Assembly: GCA_003427395.1 (NCBI GenBank)
Contig: BFEA01000278.1
Span: forward strand, 467,633-489,761
DNA: 22,129 nt
DNA from: Chara braunii
Taxonomy: Eukaryota; Streptophyta; Charophyceae; Charales; Characeae
Direction of reading: 5' to 3'
Position 1 is the stretch's first letter. Each line of letters opens with the position of its first letter. Both the position numbers and the translations under genes were made by a program. Under the pieces are notes generated by a model. The model was given only the letters and a program-made list of their open reading frames with translations. It had not been told where the DNA came from and did no database searches. Below are positions 9,650 through 18,192 of this stretch, piece by piece.

Positions 9650-9740
9650 GTCAGATTTCGGCTCACAAAATTTTCTGTTCATTGTCTACTTCATAACATC
9701 CCAGGCCTGAGAGTTTGACTTCCTTAAGGCCAGGGATATA

Positions 9741-9771
9741 GGTTCCTCGTGAACCAGGCCGCTTGTCGGCC
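9741..9771. other. Two adjacent 5-bp hairpins
   Basis: GGTTC/GAACC around CTCGT at 9741-9755 and GGCCG/CGGCC around CTTGT at 9757-9771, separated by one base. They directly precede the AATAAA at 9776 and could be a 3'-UTR structure. Stems of 5 bp are common by chance; the back-to-back placement with equal loops is what stands out. Confidence 0.4.
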
Positions 9772-9775
9772 ACCA

Positions 9776-9781
9776 AATAAA
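9776..9781 (+). terminator. Candidate poly(A) signal AATAAA
   Basis: AATAAA in the plus orientation, 127 bp after the stop of the 9179-9649 frame and immediately after two hairpins. It fits the 3' end of that transcription unit. Confidence 0.4.
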
Positions 9782-9920
9782 ATTTTAAGAAGGATTTTAT
9801 CTGTTTGTTTGGCTTGATTAACTGGTGATCTTTCACATGGAGGTTACCTTAGCTCTTGATCAGGCATCTACGCCAAGGATGACCCCAGTAGCGAGGGTAC
9901 TCACTTTGTCTGCTATGCTG

Positions 9921-10110
9921 GAAATAGGGCATACCAAACCCTCTTTTCTGTTCTCTGATATGAGTGAGGCGTCTTCTCAGCTTCTCGAGACCCTGATGGG
10001 GATACCAAACCCTTGTTTTCTTTCTCTGGTCTGAGTGAGGCGTCTCCTCAACTTCTCAGATAAAAGGGGAGGGATACCAAACCCTTTTTCTTTTCTCTGG
10101 TCTGGGAATT
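9921..10110. repeat. 71-72 bp tandem repeat, about 2.5 copies
   Basis: ATACCAAACCCT recurs at 9931, 10002 and 10074, each followed by TTTTCT...CTCTG and, in the first two copies, by TGAGTGAGGCGTCT(T/C)CTCA. The TGAGG-CGTCT-CCTCA hairpin is perfect at 10036-10050 and has one G-T pair at 9965-9979. No coding sense seen. Confidence 0.75.
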
Positions 10111-10972
10111 TAAGATAAGTATCTGCATACCTGCAAAATCAACAAGTCCCACAAACAACAACCATGCCCCAACAAGCAGACCCTCTGACAACCAGCAGTC
10201 AAATATTAACAAATTAAAATTAAAAACCTATAAATAAATTAATAAATAATAAATAATAATTAATACATAACAACTCTTCATACCCAGGATTTATTGATTG
10301 CCTTGGTTTCGGCCCACCACTGGCCAAGAACGCCAGACGTCCCGTCGGTCTGACATACCTCATTCGGCCCGCCTCAGGCCAGGACTAGTCAGACCATTTG
10401 TCTTAACAGCCCCTTTGACCTGCCTCCCGGTCAGGACCCACCATACCCACTACTCGAGTATGGCAGCCCTTTGACACTCTCGCTAGGACACCCAGACTAT
10501 AGCGGGTCTTGTCACCCTATGACAGTAGACGTCCCGTCAGTCATACTGTCCACGATCCGGATTTGACCTTGGCGGTCGGGGACCGGCTCACCCACCAGCT
10601 TCTGGCCTAGGTTTCTGGCTACCCCGCCCAGATTTTCGAGTGTAGGACTCGGTCTAACTACAACTCAAGACTCTGGCTAACCTTACTGGATTGCATCCTC
10701 TTACTGCGGTAGGGTTTCAACTGACCCCTTCCAACCTCACGGGCCAGGCCCCCGGAGCCTTAGCCTCAGTCAGACTACGAAATTTGACACTCGCGTCAGG
10801 GACCTGCTGACCCCACCAGATTGCAACCTACTGCGGTAAGGCTCTGGCTGACCCCGACAATCAACAGCATCTGAGGTTAGTGAAGATAACAGCAAGCACA
10901 GACAGTCAGACAAGCATACAATTCCCACAAGCAGACTGCCCATGCCCCCATAACAGGACAAACATTTCTCAA
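10111..10972. other. Non-coding stretch between two tandem arrays
   Basis: An AT-rich patch (10195-10270) precedes GC-richer sequence full of short dyads, for example GGCC pairs at 10311-10325 and 10366-10380, CCATAC/GTATGG at 10441-10463, TATGAC/GTCATA at 10518-10545 and CGAGT/ACTCG at 10637-10651. An AGACGTCCCGTC(G/A)GTC element at 10335 and 10529 is an outlying copy of the motif repeated after 10973. No frame is convincingly coding. Confidence 0.5.
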
Positions 10973-11425
10973 GAGACGTCCCTTCGGTCTCAAGAGGCAC
11001 TGAACAATAACATGCTAGCCAATATTAAGAGTTTGCAAGAGACCTCCCTTCAGCCTCAAGCAAAGAACTTAGTGCTAGCCCCAGAGAGGTCCCTTCCCTC
11101 AACTGGGATTTCTTTTCCAAGAGACGTTCCGTCAGTCTTAAGGAAATACTGAAACACTGATCTCAGAGAGGTCCCTTCCCTTGTCCGACTATATGCTGAA
11201 CTGCTGATCCCAGAGAGGTCCCTTCCCTCATCTGAGAGTATACTCATATGCTGATTTTAGAGAGGTCTCTTCCCTCATCTGAGTGAAGACAGACCCTTAG
11301 CCAAAGAGCGCGAAGTCCCTTTACTGACCACTCTCAGTCAAATAAAGTTGCACTTCTTTATGCCTGCCTTCATCTGAATCTCTTGGATGGACATCTTAGT
11401 CAGAGATGCGAAGTCCTTCTGCTGA
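10973..11425. repeat. Degenerate tandem repeat, period about 45-50 bp
   Basis: A core of the form GAGA(C/G)GTCCCTTC(G/C) begins at 10973, 11039, 11084, 11121, 11166, 11213 and 11260. Weaker copies (GCGAAGTCC) are at 11310 and 11408. Spacing is 37-66 bp, mostly 45-50. Between cores, segments such as ATATGCTGA and CTCATCTGAG also recur. The first copy forms GAGAC/GTCTC around a 9-nt loop. It lies about 430 bp downstream (in element sense) of the integrase frame end, in the 3' non-coding part of the retrotransposon. Confidence 0.7.
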
Positions 11426-11639
11426 TAACTCTTAGTCAGACACAACTGAACTCCTTCATGTCATAAAAAACAATGCTCATTATATCATTTGATGTGCCAC
11501 ATCCATGAGTTTCTCATATCTTTGACACTGCGTCAAGGCTCGCAAAACTGTACTCACAGTTGTACCCACTCTCAGGGACTTTGACACTCATGGAACGACT
11601 GCAGCACTGCATCAATGACATAGTCTCATTAACTTAGTT

Positions 11640-11760
11640 GCTTGCTGAAATACTGAATGAAATAACTTGCTGAAACTGAGATACTGAAATGTTGAAACTG
11701 AAAGATTGAAACTGAAGTGTTGAAATCGAAGTGTTGAGAACTGAAATATTGAACTGACTA
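11640..11760. repeat. Degenerate GAAACTGA(A/G)-type short repeat
   Basis: Imperfect repeats of about 11-14 bp built on TTGAAACTGAA/ATACTGAAAT. The style is the same as the CTGAATACTGA arrays inside the LTRs (about 2395-2560). It lies just past the integrase end in element sense. Confidence 0.5.
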
Positions 11761-11848
11761 GGCAAGAATGCTCAGAGTCTGCTGTAAACTGAGTCTTGTT
11801 GTCTCAGTGTCTCACTGTACTCTTTCTCAGTCCTCTATGACCGTTCGC

Positions 11849-12724
11849 TTACTCGGATGGTTGACTTCTCTTTCCTCTCTTTGGAGTCACTGTAGGGATC
11901 AAGTCATGGTCTCTGAAGATGAACTTACGGAGTCTTGATCCTGATACCATGTCATGAACCCTGAATTCATCTATCTCTGAGATCTCATAAACCTTGTCTT
12001 CTGCCTCTCCCGTGATTCTGTAAGGACAAAGTCATGTGGGCTCCAATCTTTTAGTCCATTGTGTCTCAAGAGAACTGTCAAACAAAAGAACAACATCTCC
12101 AATTTTTAATTTCTATTTTCTTATATATCTTTTCTTGTTCCATCTTTCTTGATCCGATAGTCTGTTGGATGTCATTCTCTCTGCTGCATCCATCACTGCC
12201 TGGTCGACTTCAGATATCTGCCTCATTCTGATCTGAAGGAGTTCTGAAATAGAATAATCCTTGTCACTCTCTTGACTTGACCATGTCTTGACAATACTCT
12301 CAATATGCAATGTAGCATATCGGTCATACCACAGTGTAAAAGGTGCATAACCAGTAGTTCTCTTGACTGTAATATTATCAGCATATACAACAACTCTTAA
12401 CACCTTTGGCCAGTTACTGAGTTTCCCTTCACACCACTTGGCCAATGAATCTTTCAGAGTTCTGTGGCCTCTTTCCACAGGAGCATTAGCTTGAGGATGG
12501 TAAGTAGTCACATATCGAATTTTGACTCCCAGTCTGAGTGTAATTCTTCTAACAACCTCATTTATGAATTCTGATTCTCTGTCTAAGACAAATTCTCTGA
12601 TAAAAGAATACCTGAGATAGACTTCCTCTATCAAATCAGCCACTTGTTCGGTTGTCTTCCTTTTCAGAGTTTTTGCCTCGACGTATCCAGATAAATTATC
12701 TGTCATGCTCAGTATGTATCTCAT
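11849..12724 (-). pseudogene. Integrase catalytic core and C-terminal domain
   Basis: Continues the integrase begun in the preceding frame, which supplies the first catalytic Asp. Here the second Asp (VLDRESEF, residue 48) and the Glu (PVERGHR, residue 84) are separated by 35 residues, giving an intact D,D-35-E set for strand transfer. YHPQANAPVERGH is the usual Ty3/gypsy integrase signature. After residue 203 a TAG at 12113-12115 interrupts, but the same frame continues with GDVVLLFD, then a GPY/F-like module reading CPYRI, and ends at a TAA at 11849-11851. A TGA at 12032-12034 replaces the Trp expected just before the GPY motif. The junction with the upstream frame at about 12725 needs a 1-nt shift in a GGG run, most simply a 1-base insertion in this copy. 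No chromodomain follows. Confidence 0.9.
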
Positions 12725-12725
12725 C

Positions 12726-14096
12726 TCACCCTTTGCCTGGAGGCATAGTGATGAGATCCAGATGAACTCTACTACCTGGCTCTACCAGGATTGTAGGGAA
12801 CAAGGGCTCAATCATCCTTGTGGTAGACCTCTTTTGACATAAGACACATGATTTACAGTATCTGAAAATCATATATCTCATGTCAAGCCAGAAGTAGAGT
12901 TTGATAGTTTTGGAGTAGGTAGCCTCAACAGCCCTGTGGCCACCGGCAACCCCCTCATGTAGAGCAGCGATTATCTCTAACCGTCTTTCTTTACCACAGA
13001 CCACTCTTAGTGGAGGTAAGCCTCCCTTACCATCCACAAAGAGATGTCCTCTTTTTAATCTGAATTTCTTCCTTAAATCCTTACAATAATATTCTTTTAG
13101 CTGCTCCCTTTCCATTTTCCTGCCAATCTCTTGATAATTTTCATCATATTCTTCAGAGAAGAAAAATATATCTTCTTCCTTCTTTTCACTCTCTTCTTTT
13201 TCCTTTGAACCTGAACTTTCTCCAATTTCATAAGCAGTCACTGCTGTAGCATTAACTCTTGCATACCAATCTTTTGGTTCATCATCTTCCTCTTTCCCAA
13301 GAATCAATTCATAAACGTATGCACTTCGGATTTTCCCCCAACTGTCTCTCTCTCCAGGCCACAAACTCCACTTGTAGGAGCATGGTGCCTCATAATCCTC
13401 ATCATCTTTTTCATTAAGGAAATTATCAACATAGGCGGATTCTTCAATTGTTTCATTCACGTCTTCTTCTTCTTCTCGCCACTCAATCCGGCTTAAGCCA
13501 TCTACTCTGTTCTTCTCAGTGGGGATCTTTTCCAGTTTAAAATCATATGTTAAGATGAATGCGATCCATCTGCTGACTGTTGGATCTACCTGTTGGTGTT
13601 TTTTAATGGCACCAATCACAGCAGATGCGTCAGTCCTCAAGATGAATCTCATTCCTAGAACGTAGTGCCTGAAGCATCTGAGGCTATGGATGATTGACAG
13701 TAGCTCTTTCCTAAATTGGGTGTAGCGTCTTTCAGTAGAATTGAGGGTTCTGCTCTCAAATCTAAGAGGTCTTTCTCTCTCATTTTCATCTTTCTGAATA
13801 AGCACTCCACCCAGAGCCACTGGTCCTCCATCGGCCTCAATAATGAAATGTCTTGTCTCCTCATCATCATAATAGGGTACTCCCAGTACTACACCACCGT
13901 CTCTTAGTTTTTCTTTCAATGTTTCTGCTGCAACTTGTCTTTTATCATTCCATGCTAAGTTAGCCCTTTGTCTTACCATCTCTCTCAGAGGCTCTGCGAG
14001 GGCAGCAAAATGAGGAATAAAAATCCTCCAGAATCCACAGACTCCCAAGAAGCTTCTGACATCTGTCCCTCTTTTGATAGGCAGAGGCCAGTTCAA
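12726..14096 (-). pseudogene. RT connection, RNase H and integrase N-terminal domain
   Basis: A 456-codon open stretch in the RT frame, beginning at NWPLP (the RT thumb/connection motif with FLGVCGFWR). RNase H follows, degrading the RNA of the RNA-DNA hybrid: Asp 89 (EADGG), Glu 131 (RKELLSI), Asp 156 (RTDAS) and Asp 199 (VDGLSR) give the D-E-D-D set. Residues about 205-340 are an acidic tether. The integrase zinc-binding domain has His 380, His 387, Cys 417 and Cys 420 (H-x6-H-x29-C-x2-C) and then Asp 447 (HLDLIT), the first catalytic Asp. The stretch ends at a TGA caused by a 1-nt shift; integrase resumes in the next frame. It is separated from RT (14217-15092) by 120 bp in the same frame containing TAGs at 14172-14174 and 14112-14114. 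All key residues are intact. Confidence 0.93.
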
Positions 14097-15127
14097 GATT
14101 TTGTTTATCTTCTAGGGATTTGGGCTCCTACCCTTGGAGAAGCATTTAAAGCCCAAGATTATCACTTCTGGCTAGAAGAGAAGGGACTTTGGCCCACTTG
14201 CGGTCAGATTATACTTTCAAAGTCTTTCTATGACCATCTTTACTCCTTCAGCATGTTCCCAGACAAACTTTCTGACTCCCCCTGCGATTAAAGTCTCATC
14301 TCTTACCAAGGGTCCTTTTACAGGATTATCATCAATGCAGGGACTGGTTATTTCAGGAGAAATATCCTGCATGACTTTGATCATATCCCTTTGAACCACC
14401 GCCACTCCATTAGTCCAGCCCTGAGGTACCACACACATCTGAACAAGCCCCCTTGGCGTGTGCATGGCAGTCATGGGTCGGCTAGTGGGGTCAATAGGGA
14501 ACTGATCATAGCCAGAGTACAGGTCAACTAGAGAATAAATACATCGACCAGCAAATGATTCAGCAAGGAGATCAGCATTAGGAAGACTACCTGCATCACG
14601 TACCGTCACAGAATTGAGCTGTTGAAGATTTTGTATCCATCTCAGCCCGCCCCCTGGTTTCCAGAAGCAAAACCAGTGGTTAACATATGGTCCATCAGCA
14701 GGTTCAACAATATTAGATGCAATCTTTTTATCAAAATACTTCACTACTTCCGCTTCTTCCTTTAGGGCATACTTGGTTGGTCTATCATTCCATGGAACAT
14801 GATCAACTGTCCAAATTTTGGCCATCTTGATCATGTCCACGTCCAACCGACCTCTCTCTTCATCATTAAAGGAGAAAGCACCAGAGAACTCTTGGCGTAC
14901 TTTGAAGATATATTTTTTCTCTTTAGGCAGGATAAACTGATCCGAGCCTATCTTCATTGTGTCAAACCTTTCTCTGGTGACCCTATTCTCCAGTTTTGTT
15001 GATTCTCTCAATGCTCTTATAATTTGTCTTTCCTTTTCCAATGCTGCATCGTAATCTTTCTCTATTAAGACTGTCACTGAGTTTTTTTTCACCCCCTTGG
15101 GCTTGTATTTTCTTTTCGACCCAGTGA
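14097..15127 (-). pseudogene. Reverse transcriptase of the Ty3/gypsy element
   Basis: Copies the element RNA into DNA. The frame is entered from the protease frame by a -1 shift at 15137-15143; a GTG at 15090-15092 is only the first start-like codon. Counting from that codon, palm motif A is SLVDLYSGYDQ (Asp 190), the strand with VVPQGWTNG lies near 221-229 and motif C is CIDDNPVKG (Asp 254, Asp 255), so the catalytic Asp triad is complete. The IDD-x-PVKGP form, in place of the YxDD-x-LVFS of many gypsy elements, is one I associate with basidiomycete elements. The frame meets a TGA at 14217-14219 and TAGs at 14172-14174 and 14112-14114 with no frame change, then continues as the thumb and RNase H. 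So RT and RNase H were one polypeptide, split here by point mutations. Confidence 0.93.
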
Positions 15128-15143
15128 CTATTTTTCTAAAAAA
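15073..15143 (-). promoter_or_regulatory. Candidate -1 ribosomal frameshift signal between protease and RT
   Basis: On the minus strand the protease frame reads T TTT TTA (15137-15143), the classic slippery heptamer. Eight nt later (15129-15136) begins a stem GTCACTGGGT (15119-15128) that pairs with ACTCAGTGAC (15073-15082): ten pairs, one of them G-T, closing a 36-nt loop. The protease stop TAG (15128-15130) lies nine nt past the heptamer, at the start of the stem. A -1 slip on the heptamer enters the RT frame exactly, and that frame is open from there into RT. The heptamer, the 8-nt spacer and the stem all have textbook geometry. Confidence 0.75.
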
Positions 15144-15838
15144 GGGTGAGTCGATGCAAATCCCAATTCCATCTTTCCTCCCTTAGCAGTTTCTACAGTT
15201 TTTTTGAAGGCTTCAATTTGCCCGTCCTCATCCTCGAATTTACCAATGGCTGTCATTATTTTCGAAACTTGATTGATTCTCATTGAAATCTCTTCTTTTG
15301 CTTCTCGTTTTCCTTCCTCCTTTAGTCTCCTAACTCTTTCAGCAGATTCCTCCCTCCTGATCGAATTAGCAGATAGTTGATGCTTGAAATCATTTTTCGT
15401 ACCGACCTTAAAGGTCTGCTCTTGAGCAATCTCTGGATCCTGCACACTGATCCAGGATGACCCCTCATGACTGAAAAATTGGACCGCCTCCATCCTATGC
15501 AAGAATGGAGTTCCCAAGATACAGTCATGATCCAGATCAGGTACTACAAAACCCAGTAACTCCACAGTCATTGCCCCAACCTTGATAGGCAAATTATCAA
15601 TAAATCCTGCCACGAACAGTTCTCCTGCAATATTACTTAGTACATTTTGTGCAGGTCTGTCAATTGATAAATTACAGGCTTCCATCGTTCTTCGCGAAAG
15701 AAGTATCATCTCTGCCCTTGAATCTACTAGGGTTAAAATCTTCACTTGATTGATGCGAATTGTAAGATGTCCACAACCCATGGTTGCAAATCTCATCTTA
15801 CAACCTGAGAGTAATCTATTCACTTGGTTGGGAAAGAC
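15128..15838 (-). pseudogene. Aspartic protease, same frame as the Gag linker
   Basis: Retropepsin-like protease that would cleave the polyprotein. Counting from the GTG at 15821-15823, the active-site loop is LVDSRAEM (Asp 34, Ser 35, Arg 36), followed by a Leu-Leu-Ser-Arg stretch and, near residue 102, ILGTPFL, the second retropepsin signature. The canonical triad is Asp-Ser/Thr-Gly; Arg 36 (AGG, one transition from GGG) replaces the Gly, so this copy is probably inactive. The frame is the same as the upstream linker and is separated from it only by a TAA at 15839-15841. So protease was fused to Gag, with RT reached by frameshifting. A charged helical region (residues about 155-215) follows the fold and leads to the slippery site. 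Confidence 0.85.
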
Positions 15839-16545
15839 TTACCCCAAATAATTAACTTCCATTTTCTTCTTCTCAATTAACCTCTTCAATTTTTCCCTCA
15901 GTTTGGGTGCTAATGTCATTGCTTCTTTGAAAGACAATGTTACTTCCGTTTCTTCCAGCATCTTAGCAATTACATCATAAATCACTGTTCCATCATCCAG
16001 ATCACTCTTGAGAACAATTTTTTTCTTTCTCCCCTGTTCATTATTTTTCCGTGAACGTTCCGGTTCAGGATCATCAAGGATGTCGATAAGTGATTCCTCA
16101 ACCTTCTTTCTTTTCTTTTCTTTTATCATTTGAGGTGTCATGCGGGTTTGGTGGTTCCTTACCTCACCAACCCTGACACTAGGTTCCATGATAAACTCTG
16201 GGGTAGATCACCATGGAATGACATCATGTTAGCCAGGAAATTGACCATTTTATTGGAAGAAGACTCTACTAGTCCAGAGGGATTCTGAAAAGTAGGGTTC
16301 CCTCCCAATGGAGACTCACTTGTTGACACCTCACTATGCTCACACTCTATCAATGTTAAGGACAGCAGAGACAACTCAATCATGATATAAGGGTCATCTG
16401 TTCTTTGCACCAGTTCATTAGACAAATCTTCAGTAAGGAAATGAACATTCATATTGGTTTTTCTCTTCTTCTTAATCTTCATCTTTTTATCATGTTTAAG
16501 AGCAAGAAGTCTCATACCTCCCTGATGTCTGGGGTCCAACTTATT
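15839..16545 (-). pseudogene. Gag-protease linker region
   Basis: Two pieces. 16159-16545 continues directly in the gag frame after a TGA at 16546-16548 and is low in recognisable motifs. 15839-16189 begins near MEPSVRVGE and has a Lys/Glu-rich stretch and then a helical segment (EVTLSFKEAMTLAPKLREK) that I recognise in general form from other basidiomycete gypsy polyproteins, where it precedes the protease. The two pieces are joined only if one C is added in the CCCC run near 16190, so this is a 1-nt deletion. The segment ends at the TAA at 15839-15841 before the protease. I cannot give it a biochemical role beyond spacer or assembly domain. Confidence 0.75.
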
Positions 16546-17570
16546 TCATGAGCTATCACAGACGTGGTCCATTGCATCTTTTTTTGCCACACCACTTCTT
16601 ACATCCTCCTCAAGTGGCTTGCAGTAGGTGGTAGTATGCACACTTTCACCACAATAGTAGCAAATGAAACTCCTCTTAGGACGCTCATCATATTTTCTTC
16701 TCTCTCTGTTTCCTCCATCACCATTCTTCCCATTTCTTTTGGTTCTGGACGAATCCCCTTTCTTACCATGATTTTCGTCGTCATCATCATCGTCGTCATC
16801 TCCCTCACTTTCAACCTTTTTTTTTCCCCTGTCATCCACAACATGCGTTGCAGGCCTTGCAAGCATAAAGTTAGTCATCATTTTTTGAAGAATATTCTGA
16901 GTAGTTATATTGTTTCCTCTATTCATCCCATTCTCAGTCTCCCAGTCCTTGGCCAAAGTACTGATCTGATCCAGTGACCATTTCTTATGGGAGACAGTAG
17001 GTAGAGTTCTTATGATAGCAACAATTTTATCCCATCTAAGAGGATAGTGTTGAGCTTGATTAAGAACTGCTTGCCTTTCAGTGTCAGTAAAGTTCGCCAA
17101 AAATATATGACATCTCTAAGCTTCATCCAAATACGGATTTTTTCTTGCTGTTCGTATGAAGGTCTGAAGAAAAACATTGAAAGTGTCGTATTTAGCTCTT
17201 CTGATGTTAAGTAAGTCTTTAGTTGTGGTTGGAACTGAATCTTTCTCAAAAAAAATTTCCAGTCTCTCTTTGACTTCTTTCCAAGTAGTAGCACCTTCCA
17301 TTAGTTCCTAAACTGTCAGTCTCGAGTCAGTGTCACAATAAGATAGAAGGTGTTTAAGTCGTTGCTTATCTGTCCAGCCATAACTGAGTCCAAATAATTC
17401 ATACTCATCCAAGAAGTCATTAACCTGCGGTCCTCTTAAACAGAGAATTCTCTCATTCGGCCTTTTATAGTATCAACTCTCTCGACCAGTTCCCATATAA
17501 CCCCAACCAAGGTCTCTTCATTGGTCCCTGCAGACGTACTTGGTCTTGCTCGTCTTGCCATCTTGACCAT
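16546..17570 (-). pseudogene. Gag (capsid and nucleocapsid)
   Basis: Structural protein that packages the element RNA. I choose the ATG at 17568-17570 (a second in-frame ATG is at 17559-17561) because the frame upstream is closed by a TGA and leader unit L6 ends only 61 nt away. The N-terminal 44 codons end at a TAA at 17436-17438 after a 1-nt loss; the next frame supplies the capsid motif R-G-P-Q-V-N-D-F-L-D-E-Y-E, followed by LSYGW. It is interrupted by TAGs at 17308-17310 and 17116-17118, and continues as 184 codons from 17100. This last part has an eight-Asp run, a Lys/Arg-rich segment and a zinc knuckle C-YY-C-GESV-H-TTTY-C (C-x2-C-x4-H-x4-C, 16621-16662) with Val where Gly usually precedes His. 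It ends at a TGA at 16546-16548, in frame with the linker. Confidence 0.9.
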
Positions 17571-17631
17571 AGACTTTTCCCAAGTATTCCTTTCTCTTTC
17601 TGTGACTCTTGTCCTCTTTATTTTCTGCCCT

Positions 17632-17898
17632 TCAATCTCTCACTTTTCTCGCAAGAGATACAGGCTCGTTCCTCTCTTCTCTTGTCTGCTCTACCCCCTG
17701 AGAGTTTTGTACATATAGGGTATAAGCAATAATTGATTGGGTAGTGATCAAGGGCAGTGCAATCCTTCTCAACCTTCCAATGTGATCTTCAATTAATTAT
17801 TTATCATCATCCCTACTCAGCCTTCTGTCATACCCCTTTATAGTACCCCGGATCATAAAATATCGAGTCAGGTCTATAATCTCATAATCAAATTGCAT
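17632..17898 (-). pseudogene. Leader unit L6, unrecognised
   Basis: Begins at an ATG at 17896-17898 that overlaps the end of L5 (its stop is 17888-17890), reads MQFDYEIIDLTRYF, and ends at a TGA at 17632-17634, just before gag. A TAA at 17797-17799 interrupts it. Its second half aligns by eye with the second half of L5: L-x-I-T-T-x-Q-x-x-I-x-Y-x-L-x-V, then E-R and V-S-L-A-R-(K/R). So L5 and L6 are diverged copies of one another, each about 88-100 residues. No known domain recognised. Confidence 0.6.
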
Positions 17899-18190
17899 CA
17901 TTTAGCCCGTTGTTGATCCTTCTTGCAAGAGAGACCCGTTCCTGAAAAGTGTGGTATGATATTCTCTCAGTAGTTCCCACTTTCACCACCTTTAACAGAT
18001 AGTTTATCTCAGTTTGGTCAGTGGTAATTCTCAAGGCAGAATCTCTCATGCGATCCAAGAAAGGCTGCAAAAACTCAAGCTCATCCAGGGTAGAAAATTT
18101 TTTATCAGAGATCCGAAGTGTCCCTTCTATCTTGACTACCTTGCCTTCTAACACAACTCCTAGTGTCAGTTGTTCAGTCAAACTGGGCAT
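17888..18190 (-). CDS. Leader unit L5, unrecognised 100-codon protein
   Basis: Intact frame from the ATG at 18188-18190 to a TGA at 17888-17890. The ATG lies two bases after the TAG (18193-18195) that ends the L3-L4 frame, a stop-restart arrangement. It is predicted soluble, with mixed beta-like and helix-like segments. The C-terminal half carries LRITTDQTEINYLL and ERVSLARRINN, which recur in altered form in L6. It lies between the primer binding site and gag, where most gypsy elements have only an untranslated leader. It could be a separate small protein or part of a once continuous polyprotein now frameshifted. Confidence 0.55.
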   Translation of the reverse strand: MPSLTEQLTLGVVLEGKVVKIEGTLRISDKKFSTLDELEFLQPFLDRMRDSALRITTDQTEINYLLKVVKVGTTERISYHTFQERVSLARRINNGLNDAI

Positions 18191-18192
18191 TG

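Noticed and set aside
10311-10545. Seven successive short hairpins, spaced about 30 bp apart
   Set aside because: Stems of mostly 4-6 bp: about eight stems of 4 bp or more are expected by chance in 235 bp, so this alone is not a signal.
11640-11848. Envelope-like or chromodomain frame after integrase
   Set aside because: The integrase frame ends at 11849 and the following sequence is short repeats with stops in all frames; no membrane segment or chromodomain motif.
13655-14291. Frames overlapping RNase H and RT in other phases
   Set aside because: Shadows of the pol frame, which has clear catalytic motifs.
16564-16977. 137-codon plus-strand frame opposite gag
   Set aside because: Exact antisense of the Asp-, Lys- and Arg-rich gag segment; its Ile/Val/Ser-rich composition is a mirror of that.
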